DNA from: Branchiostoma floridae | Lineage: Eukaryota > Chordata > Leptocardii > Amphioxiformes > Branchiostomatidae | Length of the DNA stretch: 64,000 nucleotides | Direction: 5' to 3' | Assembly (NCBI RefSeq): GCF_000003815.2 | Contig: NC_049990.1 | Span: 7,258,770-7,322,769 of the forward strand | Shown: one piece after another, positions 34,045 to 54,918 of the stretch | Layout: every line of letters starts with the position of its first letter | How positions within the stretch are numbered: the first letter of the stretch is position 1 | The notes under the pieces: model-generated | Seen by the model: the letters and a program-made list of their open reading frames with translations, nothing else | Told to the model about the DNA's origin: nothing | The model's database searches: none | Translations under genes and position numbers: made by a program

Positions 34045-35799
34045 GCCCCCAGCCTCCCTAGGCCGGCGTCACGTTTCCAAACCGGGGCCCGGCCGGTCAG
34101 CTTTCGAGAACAAAAAAAGTATGGTATAAAAGACACCAAACTACACAAGACATAAAGAGTCGTGGGCATTATGTCTGTATATTTTTACGTGTTCGTTTCT
34201 ATGGAAATGTGACGTTAGCCTAAGCAGGCTAACATACTAGTAGTCAACAGAGATACTGCTCTGACTGCCCAGGGTGCATTATGAAAACCGTTCTGAAATA
34301 CAGCTTCTCCAACATAGTACTAATAGACCTGCTGAAATACAGAAAGGGGCACAATTAGAGATAAAAGCAAATGCACGGTCTCCGGACTGACCGTAAATTG
34401 ACCCCGCAATTGGCCCAGGGTAGAGTTTCCATTTGTCAAATCGTCGTAAATATAACCACACTTCTGGGGGTTACAGAAAGACCAACAACATGGGTGCTGT
34501 TCTGGTAACAAACAAACGTACAGATAAACCACTGGTACACCCTTTGCTAGAGCTATTAGAGAGAAATCGACGCCTTTGTTTTAGATAATCATCGGTAACG
34601 TTTTTGTCTATATTTAGTTTGATGACAACGTCAGCGTTCGTCATACTAATATGGCATACGTTTAAAATTGTAAGTGTATATTGAGTCGTATGGAAATGAA
34701 TTATAAAAGTTCATATAGACGTAACGTTATGTATAGACCCGTCAACTGTGACATAATGTGTATTGTAAGTGAATGAGTTCTCATGAGTATCGGGCTTCCC
34801 ATGTAACTATATTTAAATGAATCCCTCGTGTAATTTATTACTTAAGAATGTCAATATCTCCAGGCATGGTGTTATGCTACACTCGACGTAAGTGGCGTTT
34901 ATGCTTGTACAAGTGGTGCGTATCAGTCAAGAAATTTTGTCCATTGTTGTATATTGTGGAAATTTATGGATGTCTTCGAAAATACAGTATCTATAGAACC
35001 CGTCTCTTGATGTCTAGAGTTTTAATTCTATGTGTAAATACAGCTGCGAGGTCTGTAAAAGATTTTTTATTCTCCACTTAGCTTCTTGGCTCTTTGTAAT
35101 GTTATATTTTATTGACCCACTCGTTTGTGATGTAAAGGGTCGTTCGTTTGAAGTAGAAATTCGATTAGATTTGGAGTTTGCCGAACGTATTTGCTCCTGT
35201 AGCGCAGAGTGTGTCCTTTGTCTGGCGGGAGCAGGGTATCCAGGCCCGGGGAGAGGCAGGCGACATGAATGCGTTCTCCGGGCATCTGCAAAAGCCTAAT
35301 CCAATTTGAGAAGGTGCAGCCAGTCAGCATCGGTAAAGAGCAGAAGGAAAACTGACCCCAATTTCTCATGCTGCTCTTATATTGTAGAACAATCAAGTAG
35401 AATAGCAGTACCAGGAAGTCCTCTTCGTTGAAAATCAGTAGGCCGTTCTTGCACGCAATAAAGCAATAACATACGTTCTACTACGAAAAAGAAATACGGA
35501 AAATATGTGGAGCAACGAGAGCTAGAGAAGAAGGCATGCATCAAATTTCATTTTTGATATTTGCATACGTTGACAAAAAAATCTGGAATATTTTATGCTT
35601 TTTAGTTGCGTTGTCTGGCACTTGTACATGCATATCTTGAATTCTTGACCAATATCAGTATGAGAATATTATGCAACATTCGTGTGGCGTTTTTGGACAA
35701 CAATTTCACAAACCTTGCAGCAAAATTATCCTGAAGTACCGGTGGAATTTTCCCGTCTTTTCCCCAAGGGCCTTCTTAAGGGTTAACATAAATAAGATG
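34045..35799. other. Noncoding intergenic stretch
   Basis: No domain recognised in any frame. Segment 35150-35300 is locally GC-rich with no coding match. Confidence 0.45.
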
Positions 35800-35899
35800 C
35801 TGGTATCTTGTTTCCTTGAAGGTTGGGCTCCTGAAGGACTGTAAATATTGTCAAGTTCCTATAGTATCAAGACGGCTCGTTTGGTCGACAGGGCACACC

Positions 35900-36100
35900 A
35901 GTTTCTGTCAGTGTCAGACGATTTTTTTACGTGCTCGAATGACGGATGGCGGCCATGTTTGCTCACGTGTGGGGGTCGCCATGTTGGATCCCGCCCGATT
36001 ACAAACCAATGAAAAGGAACTTTTGTTCGGCCTAAAGGGCCGCTTCGCGGGGACAACATGCCGACTGTGTCACCATGGTAACCGCAAGGTCAAATGTACA
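35900..36100. promoter_or_regulatory. Promoter-like segment with RFX X-box and YY1-type sites
   Basis: Contains GTCACCATGGTAAC at 36069-36082, a full match to the RFX X-box consensus GTNRCC-N2-RGYAAC. Just upstream are ATGGCGGCCATGTT and GTCGCCATGTTGG, YY1-like, plus a CCAAT core in ACCAATGAAAAGG. Such clusters are typical of ubiquitous promoters, yet no gene start is recognised next to it. Confidence 0.4.
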
Positions 36101-38084
36101 AACCATGTGGACTTGGTATTAGCACTGTCATAGCAAAGTTGCAACCAAACTAGTTTCTAAGTTCACTAGATTAGCTCCTTTTTGTCACAGGTTGGTCAGG
36201 TTAACGCATTAGTATCATTTGCTGATACACCGACATTGCACTTCAAACAATATCGACCGTGTGCGTTTCATTGAGTACGACCTATCAATAGACGAGGACA
36301 AAGAAGCACGGCCCCATATTGTACAAATTAAGGCACTTTCAATAACTAAACCGAAAAGCAATCCCTTTTACATTCTTAAAAGTGCATTTATTAATGTTTC
36401 GCGCCATTGTCTTCGTGATGACGGCATCTTTGCACAATTATCTCAAACTCAAAACTCAAGGTTTTTGTCTAATCAACGACACACTATTATGATGACAATT
36501 GGTTATCCAAAGACACCTATGCTCTGACATCTGTACTGTGCAACGTATCGATATCCGCAGCACAATTCCGATTGAAATAAACATGCATCCGATTACACTG
36601 CGCTAACACTAGCATATACCTAGCCTCTACCAGGCTGTGGTAAACTTACCGCTGCGCCGACCATGTCTTCAGTCCAGTAGGTTCCCCTTCAGTCTGTTCG
36701 TTTCCTAGGATTTGTTGAGTCCGGTTGGAATCCAACCTAGCTTGTCTGATTCATAGCTAAAACCCTTTGATCGAGCTTCCATCTGATAGAACGAAATATG
36801 TCTGAAAGCTAGAACCCCGAGCTTCTTGCTAGAAGCGTTCAGCCAAATGATCACATTCAAGGTTTTGTAGCCATATCACTACAAGCTTTATTATTAAGGC
36901 AAGCGTGTTACAGAAGTGTCGTATGAACAGTACTTATGATAGTATGTCGATTGGCTTGTTGCACGAAACGAAACGTACCCGCTACATCATCATCTTAGTG
37001 ATTATTCCAAATGCAGAAGTGAAGCAGTGGCCTACATCTAGTAAATGCATTCAGAGCATATGAGCCAAATTACTCAACTTATCCCCCCTCCCCACAACTA
37101 GAACTGTTCTTCATAAGGTATTTGCTGAGAAGTATTAAAGTGGAATATGAAGACAAACTATAGACTCCTGCGCTGACTGTTGTTCTAGCCAATTGTTATT
37201 TGCCCTCTTCCTGCTGAAAAAGTAGTAAAAGCGCAACTATTTTTTTTCTTTTTCTTGTACATAAGGATCGGAACAACTACTCTAAATGCTACCCTCCTAT
37301 ACATATGATGTATGATAAACATACATGTACAAAAAACTAAGTGTAAAACAAAGAAAACACATTTTACTTGAGTAACAATGAAGCTTTGAATGTACAATTC
37401 GTATGTTCATCTCTAATAACAAAGGAAAAAAAGAAAGTCAAATTCCTACTACTGCTACATGTACAAGTATCCTTGTAGGTGATGGAATCATGACAAAGCG
37501 AAGTCTAGCGTCATAGTAATTTGTTGTACTAGCGCCCTCTTGAGTGGCACAATACGAAGGTTACATATACAAGAGGGAATATTTATCAATACACTTCAAA
37601 AACTCATGGAAATAATTTATCCAAACCTTACACTCTTGGGATTGCTGTAAAATAGATTTCTACTGTGGTAGAATTTGTCTAATAATTGTCAATTTGTCAG
37701 ACTCAAAGGAGTTTGCCGACCAATGAGACTACGGATGGGTGGTAGCTGCAGAATATTTCACACCCGCTTGGTAGCGCTCCTGAACAATGCTCTTCCACAG
37801 GTACCATGATTGACTTAAACATATCGCACTAAACTCAGTGGGACGCAAGTAATCTATGTAAATCAAAGATTTTGTACCAGGTATCGTCTAACAATACCGA
37901 TTATTGGTATAGTGAAACATTCTTCGCCTGGATACCCTCATTCATGTCCACAATTACTTTTTCACTCACACACACTACTTTGGGGCGAGGATAATGGTAT
38001 AATACTAGTACTGTATGCGAGTAGCTTGCCACAAGGCTAGAGGAAAACTGTCTGCACTTTTGCAAAAATGTTGCTTTTCTAGTT
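36101..38084. other. Noncoding stretch downstream of the lectin-kringle gene
   Basis: No coding sequence supported on either strand. On the minus strand this is the 3' flank of the gene ending at 38085. Confidence 0.45.
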
Positions 38085-41000
38085 TTAGATAAGGCATGCA
38101 GGGTTGTTGCAGTACTCCCAGCGGGTGCTAGGGTCCGTTGTGTAGCACCACAGGCCGAGCGCCCCATCCGGGTTGCGGCAGTAGTTCTCGGGCGGGTCAG
38201 AGTGATTATCAAACCACCACCAGTAGTAGGGATAAGCGTGTGGATAGTTGAGATCCCATCGCTGACAAGTCTTCCCACTTCTAGTGACGGAGAGATTCCC
38301 GCGGTAGTCAGATCCGTCACTCTTGTCTGGGCAGACTGGGCCATAAAAAACATTTTGTGATTATGCCAAAAAGCAGTTACTCAAGTTACTTAAGTCTTTA
38401 AATACATCTCTTACTCTCTTCCCTCTTTCTCAGTTACATATGTGACAACTTTGAAAGTACTATAAAGGAATGCAGTGGATTTATGAACTTTTCCTAATCA
38501 ATTATGCAAATTAGCTGTTAATTTGCATAATAAATATCACATTATATAAGTCTTCACTTAGGCTATTTACATACCAAAAATCATGACGATCCGTCAACAC
38601 GTTCATATTTTCTAATTAATTATACAAATGAGGTCGTCATTTGTACGATGAATATGTCTTAACATTTCTCTCTTTTTCAGCTACATATGTGACAAGTTTT
38701 AAAGTCCTATCATGGAATGAAGTGGATTTATAAAATGTCCTCATTAATTATGCAAATTAGCTGTTGCTTTGCATAATTGGTATCTCATTATGTAGGTCTT
38801 CACTTACGCTACCTACATACCAAAAAAACATGATAATCCGTCAACATCTTCATATTTTCTCATTAATTATTCAAATGAGGTCATCATTTGCATAATTTAT
38901 ATCTATTGACATTTCCCTCCTTCCCAGCTACATATGTGACAAGTTTCAAATTCCTATCATGGAATGCAGTGGATTTATAAACTTTCCTCATTGATTATGC
39001 AAATTAGCTGTTGATTTGCATAATTAGTATCCCATTATGTAAGTCAACACTCATTCTATCTACATACCAACAATCACGAAGATCCGTAAACACGTTGTAG
39101 AGTTATTCTCGTCCAAAGTTTGAAAGGAAACCGGCGCCTGCTGCAAAGCGGCGCCTGCTGCAAAGCCGCTAGGAGGCCCAAACTCACAGCACTTACTCTC
39201 TGCCCCAAGGGCTATCTACCACTCAAAAATCATGACCACAACATGTCCAGAACACGAGATATAAAAAAATGAGTTTCCGATGCAGTACCTTAGCAAGCCG
39301 CTAGGGGGCCCATTATCGAACTTGACCTTCGTTTTCCCGACCCCTACCCATCTACCAAATATCATCAGGATCCATCCAAGGCTTCTTGAGTTATGCTGTT
39401 GACACAGAGACACACAAACACGCCCAAAACATAACCTTAGCCATTCTGACGAAGGTAATAAAAGTACAAACTGTAAATAGTAACCTGTTTTATCCGCATT
39501 CTTCATGAGGCAAGAGGCGTGGTCACGTGATCCTTCATCTGAAGCAGGAAAATGAAAACCATAATGAAACTTAACATATATGAGAGTCTTTACATATATT
39601 AAGTGTTAATAAGATTTCGTAGACCATGAAAAGCAATTTGGAACCACACGGACATCAGTAGATGTCTCAAAATGTACTATCCAAGCAAAGATTAGGCTCC
39701 GGCTGTTTTTTTTTCACATTTTTTTTTCACTGGACTGCAACACGGAGGAACTTCAAGGAGAGGAGCTGGTACGGTGGACAAGAGGTGGGTATGCAGGTGA
39801 ATAAAAGTTGCAAATGGCTGAATTGCAGGTAAGTAAAAAGAAATTGTCGTGACCTACCCTGTGTCAGCTGACAGATGAATTTCAGAGTAGTGTCGCACCT
39901 CAGGTCATTCCACCCTCTGCCCCTAGCGGAAACGTAGTGCACGCAGTCTTCCCCGGCCCCGAAAGCGTCGTCTGGTTGGCCCGGTTGCCAGTTACCCCAA
40001 TCAGAAGTCGCGTTGTATGGCGTCCAGTCTACCCACATCCACTCACCCTCGCCCAATTCATCGCTCAGCCCGAACCAGAAATATTCGCCACTATCCACGG
40101 AGTTCTTCAGCTTCACCAGAAAGGTGTCGAGGTCTTGGTTCTTCGGCATGGCCAGGAGCCCCCCGTCATCTTCACACACATGTCTGGCCTGGCTGTACGT
40201 CTTGGCTTGGTTGTACGCCTTGAAGAAAGTTCCGTCGTATGAAGTGTAACCAGAAGGACAACCTGGGGAAATATGATCATCCATAAGTTAATGTATGTAG
40301 ATTTTGTTTTTGTTCAGCTAAGTTTTGCAAGTTTAGGTCTGGTTGTGGGCCTTGAAGCTTCCATTGTTATATTATATAACGTTATATGGAGTATAACCAG
40401 AAGGACAACCTATTGAAATGTCCCTAAAGGGTCGTTCTGACTTGGTGCGGAGTGTAGACAAAAGGACAACATGTTGAAATATGGTATTCCTTAAGTTAAA
40501 GGTTGGAAGTTTAACAAGAAGGACAACCTGGTGAGATAATGATAATCGTTTAGGTATATGTCGCAGGTTTGGCGTTTGCTTGTTCGCCTTGAATCATGGA
40601 TATCAAAAGCTATCAACCACCCAAACAATCTGAACAAAGCGTGTCCATGAAATAAAGATAGATTGAAAAAAAACTGCTTCGACATAATTTCTTAATCATT
40701 TTTGCAAATGTTGTCCTATTTTGCATAATCTACATTTCACCTACATACCTACCAAATTTGTTGTTCCTTTCTTAGCTTCACTATAGTTAACTTCAGTTAC
40801 CGAGTTATCTTGACGGTTGTTCACCAAATATGACCACCACTTTTCGCGGAGAAAGCGTTGACAAAAAAATGAAAACAGCGAGAAAACTATTATCTCTCTT
40901 GTCTAATTATCCTTCTTTTTTATTTTATCATACCCCAATTAAAAACGGGTAAACAGTACACAAAGTGGACGATATTAGGCTGTGCATGAAGTAGTAGCGC

Positions 41001-41642
41001 TACGTTAGGAATTGATAAGTTACTAGTAGGCAACAATACCTTTTTCTGTTTTACCTGGTTGATCAGTGGTTGTCTGCGGAGTGCGGAGATCAACCAGTGT
41101 TTGATCTCGATTAGGAGAGCCGGTAAACTGCAGCTGTGGCCTGCCTGCAAACGTGTAGGTTGTCGTTTCGTTGGAATCTGGACCTATAGGAGAAAGTACC
41201 ATTGAAAAATCTTCGAATTCAGACAAAGATGGTTGAATACGAACAATAGGTACGTGAAGACTTAACAACAACACTCACAATACGTGTTATCGTAGCCTGG
41301 GTTCCATCCGATTTCAACCGAGGCTTCTTACGTACACTCGCTGCCCTTTGCTTGTTTTTGCAACATCGAAACTCCTTTCCAGTCCTGTTTCTAGTATTCT
41401 AAACGGAGGAGATGAACCATTGGAAAATACAACACTACAAAAGAATTCCAAATGTTGCAAAAACAAGTAAAACACCGAAAATGAGAAGATACAACATACA
41501 CTTCGTCGAGACGGTGAATGTAAATAAAACAATAATAATGATAATTATGATCATTAACGGTGTACTTACAGTTTGAAGAGATACACCCCATGGCAAGCAT
41601 CATGCCGAAAATGACCAGCATTCTCTGTTTTGTGGCCCCCAT
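38085..41642 (-). CDS. Secreted C-type lectin-kringle protein, 4 exons, 285 aa
   Basis: Minus-strand exons in order: 41570-41642, 41055-41183, 39858-40262, 38085-38335 (TAA); 858 nt, 286 codons. Exon 1 is a signal peptide (hydrophobic MLVIFGMMLAMGC core). Exon 2 is a 43-residue Thr/Gln-rich linker. Exon 3 is a long-form C-type lectin domain: CPSGY start, VCEDDGG, QPGQPDD with the QPD motif linked to galactose-type binding, EDCVHY, WND and a final FICQ. Exon 4 is a kringle with six Cys (CPDK, CQRW, NYCRNPDG, LWCYTT, YCNNPAC), ending four residues after the last Cys. All three introns are phase 1, the class used in exon shuffling. Predicted extracellular; a sugar-binding role follows from the lectin motifs, while function of the combination is unknown. 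Confidence 0.9.
38425..39085. repeat. 247-bp tandem repeat, about 2.7 copies
   Basis: The landmark CAG(T/C)TACATATGTGACAA occurs at 38431, 38678 and 38925, exactly 247 bp apart each time. Each unit includes an ATTATGCAAATTAGCTGTT block and a 'cataccaaaaatcatgacgatccgtcaac' type block related to the dispersed ACCTTCGCC-family repeat. Lies in the last intron of the lectin-kringle gene. Confidence 0.9.
39086..39470 (-). repeat. Dispersed repeat, ACCTTCGCC family, copy 4
   Basis: Minus orientation: GCCGCTAGGAGGCCC and GCCGCTAGGGGGCCC, then CCTACCCATCTACC, AAATATCATCAGGATCC, CCCAAAACATAACCTTAGCC and GACGAAGGTAATA. It begins at the end of the 247-bp array and seems to be two joined partial copies. 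Confidence 0.75.
39680..39735. mobile_element. Solo arm of a TCCAAGCAGA-type miniature element
   Basis: CCAAGCAAAGATTAGGCTCCGGCTG followed by a T-run closely matches the right arm of the element at 60028-60201. No opposite arm is found nearby, so it is a truncated copy. Confidence 0.6.
40263..41054. other. Intron of the lectin-kringle gene
   Basis: Noncoding. Contains three short near-copies of the exon edge motif AACCAGAAGGACAACCT (at about 40248 in the exon, 40396, and degenerate ones at about 40455 and 40513), i.e. the lectin exon 5' boundary appears duplicated into the intron. Confidence 0.5.
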
Positions 41643-42069
41643 TCCTCAGGACTAAAGGATGTAGATGCAACTGCAAAATGTGAACAGAGACAAACTTCTT
41701 TGTCTCGGTCGAATTTCAAAATGTGGTTTCCACACACCGAACTGAGGCTTTATTTCTCTGGATAGGAAATAAGTCTGCTGTCCAGAATCTATAAATTTGC
41801 ATACTGGCTTTGTCCGTACTGCACAAGATCCGACTGAAATGTAAATGAGAAAGTTATTAGCGGTCACAGAAGGTTAAGTATTAAGTTGAAGCGTTATGTG
41901 CTCCTTTGTAGAGTAGCAATCCAGTCGTGTGGAGCCTTGGGTGCCAGACCACGCATGCGCAGGACGGCTCCCAAGAAACGCCCGGCTCTTTTTCGACCCT
42001 GGACAACATCAAGCCTTTATCCCACATCAATAAAGGATTTTATTTTCAGCGAGGAGAACTGGATATTGG
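41643..42069. promoter_or_regulatory. Upstream region of the lectin-kringle gene
   Basis: Holds an NRF-1-type palindrome ACGCATGCGCA at 41951-41961, about 310 bp upstream of the ATG, and an ATGCAAATTTATAG stretch on the minus strand near 41790, an octamer next to an AT-rich core. Promoter activity is inferred. Confidence 0.35.
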
Positions 42070-43310
42070 TACACTTCAAACAGTTTTAGTCAAATACTGC
42101 GACATAGAAATGCTCGTTTTCCCCTCAAATTGTCCTCAAAGGAAAATTTAGTTGATCTTGTAACAGCTTGTCTTCGTAAGTTGGAAAAACTGGCATCAAA
42201 AAGTAAAAAGAAATTGTGGAAGAGGCACAGATATCATATACAGTTATATGTTATAAGAGCCGGCGTAAACAATGAACCTTAGCCGGATCCTTAAATATGC
42301 TTGAAGATCACATGTGCAGTGGTGTGGAGGTTATGTTCCAGGAAAAGATCATTCATGGCTGTCCGTGTGTCCTTGGAGTGGCGGAGAGCATTTGTCTACA
42401 GTTTGAAGTAGAGGCCATGGCTTTTGACTATCTTATAAGTTAAGCCGGCAGATACGAGCGTATAGGTACAGTCCAAACAGTTATGGTCAAATACTAGTAG
42501 TGCGACATAGAAATTTTCGTTTTTTCCCTCAAATTTTCCTTAGCCGGGTCCTTTCATCTGCTTGAAATTCACATGTGAGATGGGGAGATTAAGATCGACG
42601 TTCCGAGAAAAGATTATTCATGTGACTGACAAGTCAGTCATCATGTGTGTCCTTGGAGTGGTGGAGGGTGTTTGTCTACCGTTTGAAATTAAGGTCGAGC
42701 CTTTGGACTGTCCTACAAGCTACTCATACTCGTTTTTTCCCCTAGAATTGTCCTCAAAAGAAAAATCAGTTGGCCTTGCAAAAGTTAGTCTTCGTATGTT
42801 TCAAAAACAGGCATTAAAAAGTAAAAAAGCAAAAAAGAAACTGGAAGAGAAAGTACTATGTGTTGTAAGATCAGTAGATCCTGTCACCTGCTTAAAGATC
42901 ACATGTGGAATGGGATCCATTTGCCGAGAAAAGATCGCTGTTCTGGGAAAAGATCATTCATCTGTGTCCTTGGGGCAGTGGAGGGTATTTGTCTACCATG
43001 TGAATTGAAGTAAGGCCGAGGCTTTGGACTGTCGCATAAGGCCTTATAAAAGTTATAAGTTAAGCCGGTAGATATAGGTGCAGTCCAAATAGTGTGACAT
43101 AGAAATACTCGTATTTCCCTCAAATTTTCCTCAGCCGGGTCCTTCATCTGCTAGAAGATCACATGTGGGATCGGATGGGGCTTGAGATCGACGCTCCGAG
43201 AAAAGATGACTCACGTGTGTCCTTGGAGTGATGGAGGGTGTTTGTCTACCGTTTGAAATTAAGGTCGAGCCTTTGGACTGTCTTACAAGCTAAGCCAGCA
43301 AAACCGAGCG
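42070..43310. repeat. Higher-order tandem array, four related units in two dimers
   Basis: The landmark CCTTGG(A/G)GYRGTGG recurs at about 42371, 42651, 42968 and 43221. Each unit also has TCACATGTG, (G/C)GAGAAAAGAT, TTTGTCTACCGTTTGAA and CCGGGTCCTT blocks. Units 1 and 3 share an extra AAGTAAAAAGAAA(T/C)T-containing insert that 2 and 4 lack, so the array looks like a dimer of about 570-600 bp duplicated once. An ORF of 148 codons inside (42562-43008) is only partly maintained between units. Confidence 0.85.
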
Positions 43311-43439
43311 GGAAAAAAAGAAAGAAAGGAGGCAAGCAAACGTGCACACGTATGTAAATGTATTTACTCAAACCCTATGTGACCATGGCTAAATCCCCAA
43401 AGACTGAAGGGATACAAATAGATGGATGGATGTACTGAC

Positions 43440-43899
43440 CACTCTCCAAGCAGAGGTTGATGGGGAAATCGTGACCCTTTCCTTGCCGTCTTCTTCTGTC
43501 AGCTATCCCCACTAACTGACAGAAAGTAGTCCTTTATATTCATCTGTTGTTAACTCCAATATTCTGTTAACAACCCAAAACTTCATCACTGCAACTAAGC
43601 GTTTTTAAAACACAGTTGTCCAGGCATTTGTTGTAATGTGTCCAATTATTTCATCATTGGGTGGGAAACTGGACTTGCCTTCATCTTTTCTTGTTATACT
43701 ATGTACAATGTATTATTTTCGGTCTGACGTGATTTTCCTTTGCTTTTGCAAGTCTTGTACTTGAGTACGCTACCTCTTTGTCATATTGTGTTATTGTTTA
43801 AATGTTTGAATAAAAAAAATTAAAAGAAAAAAATCACTGACAGAAAAAGACGGCAAGGAAAGGGTCACGATTTTCCCTATCAAACTTTGCTCAATGAGA
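43440..43899. mobile_element. 460-bp non-autonomous hAT-like element
   Basis: Flanked by a perfect 8-bp duplication GTACTGAC (43432-43439 and 43900-43907). The arms start CACTCTCCAAGCAGAGG (left) and TCTCATTGAGCAAAG (right, complement) and share the exact block CGTGACCCTTTCCTTGCCGT. The centre ends in TTTGAATAAAAAAAATT, which resembles a polyadenylated tail and may be captured sequence. Confidence 0.9.
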
Positions 43900-43907
43900 G
43901 TACTGAC

Positions 43908-44540
43908 AACTAGGTTATCTTATTCTGACATATATATATTGCGGTTTTATCTTATTCAACTTTTCATCTGTACAAAAACTTAAAAAATTTGGGGATTCAT
44001 AAGGTAACTTCAGATGATGAAGTCGACCCAGAAGGTTAATTAAAGATGATACATGTATAATTTGCGAAAAGGGCAAGAAAGAATGTGTTTTGTTCTTGTT
44101 TCTTTTAGGTGTACATTTTTTTTCAGTTAAACGCCTGGCAGTGCTAGTGCCGGTGACATAATTTCAAAAAGCACACATTTCCAGCAATATATTCTTGGAA
44201 AACCTGCAAAACACATTCAGAAAACGTCAGCAACTTCAAATACGTTTAAACCAAGTCCCTCTGCCACATCTGCTTGGAGCACTTTGGGTGGGGCTGATGA
44301 CGCAATCGTAAAGCGACATCTTGCGGTTGTGCTTATATCGGCACATATTCATGTACCAAGGACGTTATATATAAAATGTCCTTGCAAACAGTTACACAGA
44401 GCAATTTTTGCTGGGCAATCGTACATGGTTCAATGTATAACAACAACTATCAAGCAACAGCACTACACGCCTAATCTCTCCTATATACAGAGCCTCAAAA
44501 TATCGTCGATATTCAACAATATGCAGATGTAGCTGTCACT
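43908..44540. other. Noncoding stretch upstream of importin alpha
   Basis: No gene recognised. AT-rich, with no well-formed repeat. Confidence 0.45.
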
Positions 44541-44935
44541 TCCGCCTGAGTCAGTGTGACTTTCGCGGGAAAACTGTCCCGGCATGCATTGTGGCTCGTT
44601 GAGTCAGCAAGAACGTGCCATGAATGAAAGGGGAGTCCTGGTTGGTCCATTTTTTTTATGATTGTTTCTTCAACAGGGAAATACCAAATTCACACTAAAA
44701 AAACTGTATATATCTTAGGGTATGATATGCTAATATTAATTTGTCTATAGTTGATCAAAATGAGTTATCAAAAATTTTATCGACATCATTACAAATCAGG
44801 GTGGGTCAGAATTGACCAATGAGCGGGCTTGTTCTATTTCTCTCTCGGTGGTTTCCAGTGACGTCAAAGTTGGCCGGCATTTTGGATTTCTGGGCTGAGA
44901 GAAACGGAAGGATTTCCCTCAGATTTCCCCTAAAA
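44541..44935 (+). promoter_or_regulatory. Importin-alpha promoter region
   Basis: Contains a palindromic E2F-type site TTTCGCGGGAAA at 44561-44572, two TGAGTCA (AP-1-like) sites near 44547 and 44600, a CCAAT core at 44816-44820 and a perfect CRE TGACGTCA at 44859-44866, 70 bp before the ATG. No TATA box stands out. E2F plus CCAAT plus CRE fits a housekeeping or cell-cycle-linked promoter. Confidence 0.65.

Positions 44936-54918
<9,983 letters not shown>

Noticed and set aside
35109-36527. Frames of 89-105 codons as a gene near the X-box
   Set aside because: No recognisable domain, no consistent splice partners, and composition like the flanks.
38425-39085. CRISPR-like regular repeats
   Set aside because: The 247-bp unit is itself the repeat, without short repeat/spacer structure, in an animal intron.
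39937-40249. Plus-strand frames of about 70-100 codons
   Set aside because: Antisense to the lectin exon, with no motif of their own.
42562-43008. 148-codon frame as a gene
   Set aside because: Lies in a tandem array and is broken in sister units; no domain or splice structure supports it.
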